DNA from: Mytilus edulis
Taxonomy: Eukaryota > Mollusca > Bivalvia > Mytilida > Mytilidae
Assembly (NCBI RefSeq): GCF_963676685.1
Contig: NC_092355.1
Coordinates: 62,965,613 to 63,029,612 of the forward strand
Length of the DNA: 64,000 nucleotides
Reading direction: 5' to 3'
The notes under the pieces are model-generated. The model did not search any database. It had not been told where the DNA came from and saw only the letters and a list, made by a program, of their open reading frames with translations. Position 1 is the first letter of the stretch; each line of letters starts with the position of its first letter. Positions 45,360 through 58,001 of this stretch are shown here, one piece after another. The translations under genes were made by a program, and so were the position numbers.

Positions 45360-45426
45360 ATGAAGACTGTTGGACTTTTTAATCTCGTCTTGAATACTTC
45401 GTTCATGCTGAGAATTGTGATCACAG
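45360..45426 (+). CDS. Gene C exon 1: signal peptide
   Basis: MKTVGLFNLVLNTSFMLRIV then IT and a split Gly codon before GTTAGT. 67 bases, the same length as gene D. The hydrophobic core is interrupted by Arg (MLRIVI), so secretion is less certain than for B and D. Confidence 0.8.
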
Positions 45427-48400
45427 GTTAGTAATTATTAGTTTAATAATTTTTATGTATGCATACACATTTAGTTATGTTGCAGGAATATGGAAGAAGG
45501 ATTATCATGTACCAGGTAAATCATTTGTAAATTGTGTTCCTTTGTTTTATTTTTCTTAAGTACACGGACAATTCATCTAGTGCAATAATCATTGTAAATA
45601 ATTCATGACAAACATACTATATTTCTTAAAGAACTTAAGTCTTCAAAGGAAAAAGAGAAATCATTATGTAATTTCAATATTTAATGTAAACAATAACTAT
45701 TTGTGATATGATCAATAAAAAATAGACACTAATTATTCAGCTGTTTATCTAGTATACACATGTTTTTTAAATAAATTAAGATCATACCTTTCAATTTATT
45801 TATATGCATGGTTATGGCGTTTAGAAGCCATGGTACCCCCAATCAAGCCTTTTGTAAAAGTATATTCATTAAATTATGATAGAAATGTTCATAGAAAAAT
45901 AATTGAGAAATAAACGAAACACAACAATCGAATAATGTTTGCATCTAATTTCACTATATTTTATTGTATCAATATGTGAAACATTTTGATACCATGAATG
46001 CTTCCTTTTTTTCAATAACAGGTGGATATTAAATTGTATATAAGACGTGATATGTTATTGTTAATATACCCCATGTTTTACATTTTACCTAATATGTCTG
46101 TTTGTTTTGTTCACACATCTTTGTCAATATAATTGAATATAATGCAACTGTAAAAGACGTGAGAGGTGTAAGCTAGCTATACAACCACGTTAACTCCATC
46201 TTTTTCTACAGTAGAAAAATCCTGCTCCAAGTCAGAAATATGGCAGTTATTATCCATTCGTTTGACGTATTTTAGCTTTTGATTTTGCCATAATTTTGAT
46301 AAGGGACTTTCCGTTATGAATTTTGTATGAAATGTCAAAAGCAGGGACACAATTATCATGATAAGGTTATAATTTTAATCACTTTTAAAAAAAAAACAAC
46401 CATGACAACAATAAAGCATATACTGAAAGCTGAAAATTATGTTTAAGAAAATGACATAATAAACCAATCATGACAATGGCGGGATGTAGAAATACAGAAC
46501 AATTCCAAAAGGATATTACAAAACTGGCAGAAAAATTAACGGTTAATAATATACATAAACAAATACATGATCACTTGAACACGTTATCAGACAATAAACA
46601 AAGTATGTACCGAGAATGTATGCATGCAGTCCATCATATGATAATGGTGAAAATTATACGGATTATTTATTAACATAGGGTTGGTGTCTTCTAATGTTTA
46701 TTTTTAGAATAAGGACTAGACGGGTTTTTTTCATGGTGACTTGGCCCTTGTTCATCAATTTTCTGCTCAAACACAGGTGACGTTTTATAAAGTCTGATCA
46801 GCAAATAAAAAACATCAGTTTTAAAATAACTATTTTAAATAGGTTTAAACCAGTTTTATTTCAACAAGGCTACATTTTGAAAAAGAATCATTCTTTACAG
46901 GTTCAGCTTACTTGCACATTCGGAAGCATTATGTGTCTGTCTTACGTTAACTGTCCACTAATATACCGCATCTGATGTTCCTGTTTTTGGCAATACTATA
47001 AAATTAAAGCTTATTTAAAAAAGTGTTTCTGAACTTTTTTCTTAATACATGGTGTAACGTGTGTGCCAAAATTCCAATACGTATTGCCAACCTAACATAT
47101 TCTTGTTTTAAATCGGGTTGAATCTTCCTAAAGAACTTAAAATAAAGATCATTGCAAATAAAGCTAAACGATTAGGTCCTTTTGATATTTTTTTTTATTC
47201 CTTATTACAACCACACTATATATGATGAAGAAAAATATATTTTAATATCGCGTCAACGAAATAAAAAATAACGAGACTTATGCTTGCGGTTATCGGTAAC
47301 GGCGGCAACTACAATGAATTATCTTCGATATGTATTTAGTACTGCCTTTTCATTTTCTTTTGTAAACTTTATTTTTATTAATTAATCCTTTCTGTCCAAA
47401 CAAGATCAAATAAAGAAATGTTTCAGCGTTCACAATTTCTTTTTTTATTTCATTTCAATAGGTGAGAAACCGAAGTTGATTTTAAAGTGATAACTTTGTT
47501 TGTGTAATCTCGGTAATAATTTGAAGTACATACATTATTTCAGAAACGTTCACTAAAAAATATATGGAGGAAAACACAGCTTATTTAACGTGTTCAAGTG
47601 AATTTAACGAAGTAATGAAAATAGCCACTATCAAATACGAAAAAGGAACCTGCAATCACAATGATGTATATGGTATCGGGAATCTATGCAATGGAAGAAC
47701 AGAATGTTTATTCAAAGTTACAAACAGTAACGTTGGTAGTTCGTGTGGTGCTAATGGAACGGCTTCTCTTGGAGTTACGTACAATTGCATACGTGAGTTG
47801 ACTCTTCAATTACATTATTTTATAAGACGATTGATTGAAAGCTATTCGTGTCATACAAATAAATCAGTATAATCGTATTTTTAATATAACATATTGGACT
47901 TGAAAAAAAGATGTGAGTCGAAAGCACGTATTACTGCAGTGTCACAACATAATTTAAATTGAAAAACATTAAGAAATCACAAAATTGATTTCATTTTTTT
48001 CATCATCAAGACTTAAATTGTTTCAATCGATTATTTCTTTTATTGAAAAATGTCAATTGCTCCGATATGCTTTTTAATATCGTGAGCTAAATCCATTAAT
48101 GATCAGATACTTGCGAATCAGTAATTAATGTGTCATATCCTGTGTTAGATTTATCTACTATTTATTTATATTTATTCATATTCTTACATAGGAAATGGTG
48201 GTTGGTCAGAATGGAAAAATGCAACAACGTCTTGTCCCGTCAACTGTGGTGGTGCATTACAAAATGTAACACGCACTTGTACAAACCCAACCCCTAATGA
48301 GTTAGGATCCCTGTGTTCTGGTACTAATTTTCTTGAGCAAATATGCAATGACAATGCTTGTCCATGTAAGTTCTGCTGTAAAAAACATTTAGTGGGTTTT

Positions 48401-51400
48401 TTTTGGGGGGGGAGTGTAAAGTTTATTTAAAATATATCAATATCATTATAATATGACGTCCTTATTACGGAAACAAATCACTGCTTTAATTAGCTAAAAA
48501 TATGTTTGATACATGTGCACGAATTTACTGTTAATTTTCACGCTGTTATCATTGTTTTTCGAATACAATATAAACATTAGAGCAGCTTAAATAACATGTT
48601 TTTATAAATTGTTATCAAATACTATATATTTTCCCTGCTTTAATTGTTATAACTTATTAAATATCTAAATGAAATGTACAACTGGGAGGAAATGAAAAAC
48701 AGTCAAATATTTTAAAGATGTTTTCGTACGCTTCAACTTATAAAAATACTGCATTTGTCCTATCTAAATAGAAATAATTCCTTCATGTCATATTCTATGC
48801 TCATTTTAACATGGGTAGGCATTATATTAGATCATACTTTAAACTTCGCTAACGCCCAGTGTAAAATAAAAACAAATATAATTTATTTGTCTGTGGCGTG
48901 TGTCCAACAAATCTATTTAATAGTTTCTTACATAAGCATGTTCGTGAACACCTTTGTAGTTCACATTAACATTAGTATGCTGTATTTGCTGTAGAAATAA
49001 TAGAAAGAAATCATCATGGTATAAGTCCTTTTCGTCAAAACTATGAGTCCTCTTTTTATCGAAATCATTATATTCAGATATTAAAAACAAATTTAGAATA
49101 GATATACCACACTTAAAATAACAAAAAAATTCACAATGAGACTAACAGATGCAATTTGAGAATAACAGACTGATACTTGTGAGTGCATTATTTAAGTTGG
49201 AAATATCTTACTGGCACATAAGGCTCTTTACAGTTATACCAATTGGCACTTAAAGGTACCTCTGGGTGAAAAATATCAAGATAATTATGACCAAATTTCC
49301 AAAAGTTAAGCACTCTTTTAGTTTAACTAATGCCTAGACTTTGCCTGTTATTTTAGTGGCAGGAACCGTATGTAAGGATAGTGGAATTGTTTGGACATGC
49401 CAAAGTGGATATATACAAATGATACATGCACGTTGGAAAGCAAGTAATGGGTGTGGTGAACCTGGCAATTATTCAAATTTCGATGTTGTCCGAGAAATGA
49501 AAGAAATTTGTAATTACAGAAAGTCTTGCACATGTACAGCAAAGGATAGTACTTTTAAGCTATCATGTAGACAACAATTCAAAACATGTTCCCAATTAGA
49601 ATATGAGTATATCTGCAAAGGTAAGAGTTAATTATCAGAAATAGTAATATGGAGTCCATAATTGTTCTTTAAAAAGGAATTTCATGATGCACTAATGAAT
49701 AATTTGAATTCTTGTAACATCGCAAATGTACAAGTTTGCTGACTCTGATGAAAATAACATTATACACAATGCTTACTTATCAAATTCTGGATAATTTTTT
49801 TTTCTCACTATTGCAACCCTTATCTACGTCTATATAAAGTTTGTAGATATATACAGAAACATTTATATATAGACATATTTAACATCATACCATTACATTG
49901 TTTCATTATGAAGAATATTTAAACACTTTATTATATATATGTCTTAACAAAGACAAAAGACGTACATGTACTCATTGAATGCTATGATACATTTTAACTT
50001 GTAAAATAAGTATAAAGAAGAGTCATTGAGTATAGTTACATGTAAGAATGCCTGATTTTGTTTATCTAATATGTGTTCAAAATTATAGAAAAATTCGTCT
50101 ATTGTGTGTTTTGTAAAATAATACAGAATCAAGTATTTCTATGTTGATATGTTGATATGTTGTAGATGCACAATGGAATAGTTGGACTAAGTGGTCATTG
50201 TGTTCAAAATCATGTGGTACCGGTGAACACTATAGAACACGGAACTGTTCAAACCAGTTTTACACAACGGACGGTTATTTTGTTAATTGTGATGGATCAT
50301 CTGTAGAAACAAGAGTCTGCAACACTGATCAGTGTCCATGTTAGTATACATAAATAGTGTGTAACCTTTTTAATACATGTATATGAGTATCTTCGATGCA
50401 CCCAAGGAGAATACAAGTTTCTTTAAACGTTCGAACAATCCCGTGCGCTAGTCTGCAAGTATGTCCTTATGGATTGCTACTTATCACCATATAAAACTTG
50501 TATAAAACAAAAAAGCAAGGTGCCACATGTGTACTGCTAACGCTCTAAAAATACCTGATGTATTCTCGATTTTTAATGTTGTTGAGGTAGCTCATTCTCT
50601 TGTTTGCTGTTTTATTGTTGTTTGCATTTATAAGCTTTTAATTGTTTTCTTAGTTTTTGTCTGTTGTTTTTTTTTCCTTTGATAAACATTTCATATCTTC
50701 AGCCATTTTTCCAAAAGTCTTAACTTTCTTAACTTGTTGTAAGCAGACAACATTTAACAAATACGATAAGTTTATACTGTAATGAGACTGTAAACATACT
50801 ATAACGCAACAAAAAATAACATGCATTCTTTTACATCTGTTGTAGATTGCGGTGACACCAATTTCAATAATGAATTGCCAAAACCATTATCAGAGCTGAA
50901 GGAAGATACCTCTCCTGGTTTTTTATTTTCTCATAATTAGCTGACAAACATAAAATAATATTTCAATCATTGAAAATAAAAAATATCTTTTTCCAAATAA
51001 ATGTTTTTAATCTGTGTGTGTAACAGTACAAAATATTTCGATATAGAAACACTTATCTATTTCGTCTTAAAAATATTAAATAATCTAAACAGTTATTCCT
51101 AAATCCGTCACTCTACTAATATTACATTCGGATTGTATATGCTGTAAGACCAAGTTTTGAACTTGCTCCATAAGTATTCGATAGTTGAAATCTTACATAA
51201 AAAAATGTAAATAAATTTCATAATTATTTTCCAGGATCAGGTATTTTGCATTTGAATGGAATATTTTATGTGAAGTGTTGTGGTAGAATCAAAACATGGG
51301 AGTTTATTCCTGTAAAAGCTGGAAATCTTACATTTGTGATCTTGCGAAAGACAGAGGATTACAAATACAAATGTGTTGGATTTAACGAAATACATATCTC

Positions 51401-54400
51401 AGGTAAATAACTTAAATGATCTTGTATTATTTCATGCACAATTGTTGTAAATATAAAGGAATTTGATGCCACTGTCATACAAGTAAGAGGTTTAGCGCTA
51501 TAAAACATGATTCAATCTACCATTTTCTACATTTGAAAATGTCTGTACCAAGTCAGGAATATGACAGTTGTTGTCCATTCGTTTAGTGTGTTTTATTATA
51601 TGATTTTGCCATTTGATTAAGGACTTTCCCTTTTGAATTTTCCTCGGAGTTCAGTATTTTTGTGATTTTACTTTTATCAAAAGTATTTATAATTGAATAA
51701 AAAAATGTTTAAATTTACTTAGCTATTAAGTATAAAAATTTGAACTGTAATGCATTTAAAAACGAATACGTCAAAGCCACAGAGTTGAACAAAACATGGA
51801 AAGTTATCAAAGGTACCTGAATTATAACTTAGTACGCCAGACGCGCGTTTTGTATACATACAACTCATCATTGACGCTCATATCGAAATATTTATAAAGC
51901 CAAACAAGTACAATGGATGGAGAGTTCTACCAATTTTGTACATTAATTTCAAAACGGATGTTATCGAATGTACTTTTACGAATGCATGCTCAATGAATGG
52001 TACCTCTGACAGAAGAAGTTCAATGTCTTTGTCATGGATCAGTTATTTAAGTTATGTTACATTAATTTATGACATGTTAAAACTCTAAACTCTGCATTGA
52101 CAACTAAAATAAACAAAAAAAACACAAAGAAAAGAGTCTAATGAGCATTCTGGCAACGGTTGTCGTCGAGTGCTCAATGTCATATTTGTTTTTCGTATTT
52201 GTCCAAAATCAGAATAATGGTTTTGTATTTGTATTGTTTCACTTTTTAAAAGACATACCCTTTTGAAACTGACTACAAATATATAATCCAGGGTTTTATC
52301 AATGTTGTAGGCCGTAATGTGAACTATAGCTGTTACCTGTTTTATTCATTTGATGTTGATTTATTTGAATAAGTTTATTTAAAGTGCTGTTAGTATGATT
52401 AAGAAGATGATATATATTACGAATTCAGACTTCTATTACACATAAGGCTACATTGAATAGTCGAAAACTACATGTGTATGTATCATCCGTCTGCGTTCTG
52501 TCATTTACCATACGTATCGTGTATGTATTATTCATCATCGTCTGCTTTTTCATGTCACATTTGATGAATCTTTAAATCCTAAAAAACACAGGTTCTTGCA
52601 TATAAAAGGAAGCTGTGCACCTGTTAATTTTGATTGATGTCATGGTTTACCCTATAAGATAATTTATCGGTCGTCCCACTGTCTATATACCTCTGCTCAG
52701 CTCTTTATAAAATTACATATCACGGCTTTGTGATGTCAGGTACGTTGACCCGGCCTTAATAACTTTGACTCGGACCCATCAGCGACGTCATAATGATTGA
52801 ACCGACGTTGAAAGTTTGACTCGAATTTATCAAGTCATCTTCTGGTTACTGTTATAACAAAGAAAACACTTCCAAAAGACGCAAATACAGCCCGATAAAT
52901 CAATTATTAGGTTATCTGCATTTTGTTATAGGATAATAGCAGCTGCTCGACACAACATGAAAGCTATTTGATCTCGTTTGCTGTGCTCACTCGACAAAAA
53001 GCTTCATATTGTGTCTAGCAGTTGATATTTTACGTTATCAACATACAGACAACTTGATAATCGCTACTGATTTTTTATAAATCTTTGACTGAATTAAAAG
53101 ACTGCTGTCACATGTGATCAATGTAAACACTCTAAGATACAGTATTTTTTATCAAATAGAACGGAAAATGTGTATGAAGTTATTTCAAATTCTCTTCAAT
53201 AGCACTAGACCTTCACACACCAACAGAGTTTGATGTTGCTGATTCTGAACGTATTGTTATTATTCAGAGAGATATCATTGGATGGCAAGTAATTTTTTTC
53301 TTCTTCTTTTAACGACTCAATTTGCTGAACATTTGCATGATGTGTATGATAAAAGATTGTTCTGAGTGTGAAGTAATAAATAGGTACTTTTAGACAAAAA
53401 ATAAAATACTGAATAGGAGGGAGCTAAATGTTGAGTCGTAACATACTACGCACTAAATTAAACTACAAATCAAAATGTATATCATGACTGCAATAACAGC
53501 AGTTTTGATATGCGTCCGAAGTGCCACAACATTTTGAGAGCTACAAGAGTAAAAGGACCTTAAGAGGACTCAAGGGTATAAATGAATTTTATCATAAACA
53601 TTATACTAAATAGTTAAATGAATTTAAAAAAGGGCACCACTCATTTAAGCTCATGATCTTCCTTCGAAAGAAGCATGCATTTTTGTTAAGGTGCTTTTTC
53701 TCTGTTGTACTAATACATGTAATAGGAGAAATAGAGGTTATAAAAGGGAAAACATAGATAACAGAAATCGCTTAAAATTTACAATTGTTTAGTTTAATTA
53801 CAGCTATTTTAAAATGCATTTTAATTTTAATGCCGAAAACTGGCTTTTTCCACCGAAGGGAGATAATTTGGAGCTTTTTCAATAATATGACTATTTTAAA
53901 AGTAATAACGGGCCAACAAGAACGTATGAATTACATGCAAACAATTTGTCTTCGCAACACAAAATTCGGTTTCATAGGGAATTTTCTTCTGATATAACTT
54001 TAACCCTGTTTTATTTTTAAATTGTTTGACTAATCATCACTATCTATATCAATAACACGTGTGAACTTAGTCACCAGTATCCTTGCTAAAAAAAATATGC
54101 ATATATCTAACATGTTAATTTCTTTCCAAAATGCTTAAAAAATAGTTAAAATAAAAATTGATATTTACACTATTTCTGTCATTATCTACAGGTATGGTAA
54201 CAACATTGGATATTATGACTGTATTGCAAGAACAAAAGCATGTCCATTGTCATTAAGGCTTAATGATCCTGTTAATGTTGGAGATATAATTGATATTCAC
54301 AGATTAAGCAATTTGTCCAACAGAATATATGCTTTTAATTACTCAACAACTGAAAGTAAGTTCATATTATACGACTGTATTTCAAGTTGCTGAGGCCTTT

Positions 54401-57400
54401 CATGTCCAATTATAAGGCATTTTTTTTTCTTATTATTTTTGAAGGCCATATAATTGCGTACTGCCACTTCATTTTAACTGGTGAATAATAGTCTCATTCG
54501 CAATCATACTACTATACGGAGTATAGAGAATCAAATAAAATGCGAGGGTGTGTTTATTTACATGTATGGTATAGGGTGATTCGAAAACGTGTTTTTAAAT
54601 ATCAAAATATGTTGATAACTTAATAAAATGCATTCAGAAAAAAAGTAATGGAGGGATCATTAATTATGCTAAAGCTAACCATCATTTTTGTGCAAAGACA
54701 ATCAAAATTCAAAATATTAAAATAATATGAATTGTTTAAATCGTGCAAAAATTATAAATACTAAACATGCTAACTACATTGCAAATGTTGTTTTTGTCAT
54801 CAGATAGTCAAATGAGTTGGTTCACCGTTATTGAATATATGTGTTACAAATAATCACGGATATATATTTTAAGTGTCTTAACAACAATCCCATCATTTGC
54901 CCTTTGAGTGTGCGATTAAAGAATGAAACTTATCATCGCACTTGTTCTTGCACTATCAACACAATCGATGTAATATATTACAACTGCTCAACTTTTCGAA
55001 GTACCGAACATCAAGTACTAGTGTTATGGGGTTCGTGTTGCTCAGTCATTAATTTTGTCTGTCATTTTTTGTACACAGTTTTGTCCTTTGGTCGCGTTTT
55101 TGCCATTGATTGTCAGTAAACATCATCTTCCGGGTAAATTCATTCCACATTTTATGATCCAGCATTCTCCAAACATAATTTAAGAATTTTCACAATGAGA
55201 TAAAAACTTGATATTTTTTGTATATATTTTCTATTTAAGACAGACCAGTTACAATTAACATATCATCTGAACCTGTGACGATACCGGATCACTTAAACGT
55301 GGACTCATTTGTGATGACAATATCCATATTAGATCCAGACTATGGAGACTATATACAAGATTTTAAACTTGATTACCAGAACGAATATTTTTATCTTGAT
55401 ACACAACAAAGTAAGTACAACGTTGATTGCATTCTTGATTTTAATGAAGAAGTTATATTTATAAATAAGTTTTTATTTTTCATCATTTTTGCGTGCAGTT
55501 TAAGTTTTGCCATCCTCAAGACAGTTTGGATAAGTAGACCCCGTATTTATCAGGGATATATTTGTCCTTTCTCCCTTTAACCAAAAGAGGAGTTATATTA
55601 TGGAGTTTAACATGTTTAAGTAGCAGATATACTATCACATACTTATCTATTGTATCATGTTGTTAATGTTTATCTTATTTTCAAGTTGTTTTCATTAAAT
55701 TTAATTTATAATTCCTGGTTTGAAAAAAAAGTATAGCCTAGCAACAAAAAACAATAACGACACATATAAATAACTTATACTTTCAACTACTTGTTTTCAT
55801 TGTCAACGTGCTGTAAATTCAAATAAAAATACTCAGACTCAGTCAAAAATATGTCGGTGTTAACAAATAGTCCGATCCCATGTATTTTTTAGCGCCCCTT
55901 TTTTTGTTGTTGCAGTTCAGTGTTACTATTTTTCGCAATTTTCTTCTTATAGTTGATGTACTTTCCTTAGTTTAAGTTTATTATACAGATTTGTTTTTGC
56001 TAAATAACCGATTTATGACTATTGAAAAGCAGTAAACTAATGTTGCTTTTTGAATTTAAAGGCACAGTTAAAAATTCCTCTACAGCTTTCGATCACTATT
56101 ATTATTTGTTCATAACATGTTTAACCTTATAGTGTACATGATACTACATGTATCAACATGTATGCATCTATTAAAGTGACTATTGCAATTTTTGAAACCA
56201 TAAATAAAAATTATCTATTATTAATGTACACCTAATTAGACTTGTTCATCTTTAAACGTATAACTTATTTCAAATTGGCTTTTACATTGTAGGAAGTGTT
56301 CATGTTAAAAAGGCTCTTCCTCATTTGGTTGGACATTCAAATGCAACTTTGAACTTTACCTGCATTGTTCAAGATTCTTTTTTCAATTTGGCCAATATTA
56401 CTATCACCATTATATCCTTTAATGTTGTAAGTATCGCAAAAAACTTTAAATGTCAAAGTTAAAACGCCAATGGAGGTTAAACATATTTACAGTCAGTTTA
56501 CCAGAGAATTTAGAAAACCTTATTTTATTTATAATATGTACTTTTGACAACAGTTAAATTTAGAAATGGTGTCTTTGATGTGTTAATGTTACATGATGGT
56601 GGCATATAGAACTTATTCTGTTAGTAAGTACTTATTTATGATCTTGAAATAATTTTTTGCAGCCACCTGCTGTAACAGATTTACCAGATGTATTGATTCT
56701 AGACTCACAACAACTTTCGGACAATTCCAGATTTCACATATTTCGTGTTGAAGATCCATCGAATGATAATGTGTCATGTGGTCTGAGTAAAATATCTCCT
56801 TCGACGGATAGATTAACTTTAGAGATGGACGGCAATGGTAAATGGTATAAACTATTTTAAGACATTGATTGAAAAGAAAATACAAATGCAATGTCAGCCA
56901 TGTAGTTGAGAGGAAAAATAAAGAACCGAAGAAAGCCAATGGCCGAAACGTCTTGAAAAATTGGTTTATTTATACAATTATATTTTAAGACATTCAACTA
57001 AAAAAAGATCCAAAATCATCCTCCAGTAATATAGATTTCGATATTTGGGGTGGTAAAGATTAGTATTAAACAATATTGAGCCGAATATTAAATCTTAAAT
57101 GTCTAGGGTAATTACATTTTTTGTCACCTGCACTTCTGCTTTTCAAACTATGAGGTTGCACTTTGTAAATACAGCTGTTTCTTTAACCACGCCTCTTTTG
57201 GGGAGATTTAGAATATTGATAGAAAATTAATTTTGTTTACATAATGGTTCCCAGATATGCTCCCTGTTTTCCATCTCATAGAGACATAACTTGGGAATGT
57301 TACCAGTATAGTGTCTTTGATTCGGTTACCATTATTATTTTGATAAAAGACTATGTTCTTGTAAAGTACTGTGTACATTGCTACTTTCTTCAATTTAACT

Positions 57401-57877
57401 ACATGTATTAAATACATCTATTTTTATTCCACAGAGGCTTTTATACGTGTATTCAAATATAGTACAAGTAATACAACACTGGAATATGAACTAGAAATAT
57501 ATTGTGACGATGGAACAGATGAAACTATTATCAAATTAATCATGCATTTTATTTCAAAGAAAAACAGTGAAAGTGCAGAACTCAAAATCATTTACGTTTC
57601 TGGTTCCTTGGGCGGGCTGCTACTAATTGTTATTATTATAGTTGTTTTCTATTATCATGATTATTGTTTTTCGAAACGACGAAAGACTCTAATCACGTCA
57701 AAAAGTTCAAACGACAGTAAAAGCAATAGTTTGTATACATCTATAATATATGACAATGCTGCTGTTAATCCATATGATAACATTGAACAAATTGGAAACA
57801 AGCAAATACCAACAGATCATTTTGAAATGTCTCAACCAGATACTAACCTTTATGAAAATACCAAAATATTCATCTGA
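45360..57877 (+). CDS. Gene C: SUEL lectin/TSP1/cadherin-like membrane receptor (complete)
   Basis: Thirteen exons join to 778 codons plus stop: 45360-45426, 47544-47792, 48192-48365, 49357-49620, 50166-50339, 50846-50917, 51235-51402, 53203-53284, 54192-54355, 55240-55410, 56293-56426, 56663-56837, 57435-57877. Residues: signal peptide 1-22, lectin 23-105, TSP1 106-163, lectin-like 164-251, TSP1 252-309, linker 310-333, CCG-W domain 334-471, cadherin-like 472-573 and 574-675, helix about 683-705, tail 706-778. The most compact copy. Larger introns hold repeats at 46140-46330, 51460-51680, 51800-51920 and 55018-55115; 47793-48191, 48366-49356, 49621-50165, 50340-50845, 50918-51234, 53285-54191, 55411-56292 and 56838-57434 show nothing clear. 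Its first lectin and TSP1 exons are the most divergent of the set, and its 3' half is closest to gene A. Confidence 0.9.
46140..46330 (+). repeat. Dispersed repeat (GGGACTTTCC type)
   Basis: GAGAGGTGTAAGCTAGCTAT, CCTGCTCCAAGTCAGAAATA, TTTGACGTATTTTAGC and AAGGGACTTTCCGTTATGAA, as at 40150. Confidence 0.55.
47544..47792 (+). CDS. Gene C exon 2: first SUEL-type lectin domain
   Basis: Between TTATTTCAG and GTGAGT. Encodes ENTAYLTCSSEF, GTCNHNDVYG, LCNGRTEC, NSNVGSSCGANG and VTYNC. Same Cys pattern as gene B 24964-25212, with NGxxxC and VxYxC typical of Gal_Lectin. Confidence 0.9.
48192..48365 (+). CDS. Gene C exon 3: first TSP1 repeat
   Basis: Between TTCTTACATAG and GTAAGT. Encodes NGGWSEWKNATTSCPVNCGG and ends CNDNACP. 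CPVNCG lacks the Ser/Thr of the O-fucosylation consensus. There is no in-frame ATG, so it is easily missed by ORF finders. Confidence 0.85.
49357..49620 (+). CDS. Gene C exon 4: second SUEL-type lectin-like domain
   Basis: Between TTATTTTAG and GTAAGA. Encodes VCKDSGIVWTCQSGYIQMIH, CNYRKSCTCTAKDSTFKLSC and LEYEYICKG. One codon shorter and clearly diverged from A and B, with an extra CTC pair. Confidence 0.85.
50166..50339 (+). CDS. Gene C exon 5: second TSP1 repeat
   Basis: Between ATATGTTGTAG and GTTAGT. Encodes AQWNSWTKWSLCSKSCGTGE and ends CNTDQCP. WxxWxxWxxC and CxxSCG are intact. No in-frame ATG. Confidence 0.85.
50846..50917 (+). CDS. Gene C exon 6: short linker
   Basis: Between CATCTGTTGTAG and GTTTTT (a weak donor). 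Encodes CGDTNFNNELPKPLSELKED, alike to gene A 8255-8326. Confidence 0.75.
51235..51402 (+). CDS. Gene C exon 7: CCG-W domain, part 1
   Basis: Between ATTATTTTCCAG and GTAAAT. Encodes GILHLNGIFYVKCCGRIKTW, EFIPVKAG, ILRKTE and CVGFNEIHIS. Hallmarks as in A and B. Confidence 0.85.
51460..51680 (+). repeat. Dispersed repeat (GGGACTTTCC type)
   Basis: GAATTTGATGCCACTGTCAT, AGAGGTTTAGCGCTATAAAA, CCAAGTCAGGAATATGACAG, AAGGACTTTCCC and TTTTCCTCGGAGTTCAGTAT. Confidence 0.55.
51800..51920 (+). mobile_element. CGCCAGACGCGCG-type dispersed element fragment
   Basis: AAAGTTATCAAAGGTACCTG, CGCCAGACGCGCGTTTTGTA, CTCATCATTGACGCTCATAT, then CCAAACAAGTACAATGG; truncated after that. Confidence 0.6.
53203..53284 (+). 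CDS. Gene C exon 8: CCG-W domain, part 2 (GC donor)
   Basis: An 82-base exon after CTTCAATAG. Encodes LDLHTPTEFDVADSERIVII then QRDIIGW; the split Trp codon is followed by GCAAGT, as in gene A. A GT donor three bases on (GTAATT) would break the frame. Confidence 0.75.
54192..54355 (+). CDS. Gene C exon 9: CCG-W domain, part 3
   Basis: Follows TTATCTACAG, ends before GTAAGT. Encodes YGNNIGYYDC, CPLSLRLND, VGDIIDIHRL and SNLSNRIYAFNYST. Very like gene A 13151-13320, two codons shorter. Confidence 0.85.
55018..55115 (+). repeat. Decayed dispersed repeat
   Basis: CTAGTGTTATGGGGTTCGTGTT-like text, then TTGTCTGTCATTTTTTGTAC and TTGCCATTGATTGTCAG, resembling the module at 39505-39620. Low similarity. 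Confidence 0.4.
55240..55410 (+). CDS. Gene C exon 10: cadherin-like repeat 1, first half
   Basis: Follows TCTATTTAAG, ends before GTAAGT. Encodes VTIPDHLNVDSFVMTISILD, PDYGDYIQDFKLDYQNEYFY and LDTQQ. Shares ISSEPV with gene A. Confidence 0.85.
56293..56426 (+). CDS. Gene C exon 11: cadherin-like repeat 1, second half
   Basis: Follows TTACATTGTAG, ends GTT before GTAAGT (phase 0). Encodes SVHVKKALPHLVG, LNFTCIVQDSFFNLANITIT and SFNV. The second Cys of DSCFN is Phe here, while FTC is kept. Confidence 0.85.
56663..56837 (+). CDS. Gene C exon 12: cadherin-like repeat 2, first half
   Basis: Follows TTTTTTGCAG in phase 0. Encodes PPAVTDLPDVLILDSQQLSD, FHIFRVEDPSNDNVSC and STDRLTLEMDGN before GTAAAT. 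Confidence 0.85.
57435..57877 (+). CDS. Gene C exon 13: cadherin-like end, transmembrane helix, tail
   Basis: Follows TTATTCCACAG, ends TGA at 57875-57877. Encodes YELEIYCDDGTDETIIKLIM, a stalk, helix IIYVSGSLGGLLLIVIIIVV, basic KRRK, and a 73-residue tail with YTSI, YDNI (57773-57784, in NPYDNIEQ) and YENT (57851-57862). The tail aligns with gene A through KQIPTDHFEMS. Confidence 0.9.
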
Positions 57878-57995
57878 AAAAAAAGTAACGCCAAACGTTG
57901 TAGGCTGTTGATACATTTCATTGGCTATAATGTATTCTTACTATTTTAATGTTTACGCCGTATGCGCGTCTGGCTGTAAATGTTTAATGACAATT

Positions 57996-58001
57996 ATTAA
58001 A
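57996..58001 (+). other. Possible polyadenylation signal of gene C
   Basis: ATTAAA about 120 bases after the stop; no AATAAA nearer. Weak evidence. Confidence 0.3.

Noticed and set aside
46470-46673. 67-codon open frame starting MTMAGCRNTEQFQKDITKLA
   Set aside because: Codon content looks plausible and it is helical in character, but there is no recognisable family, paralogue or splice context; left unannotated as not supportable.
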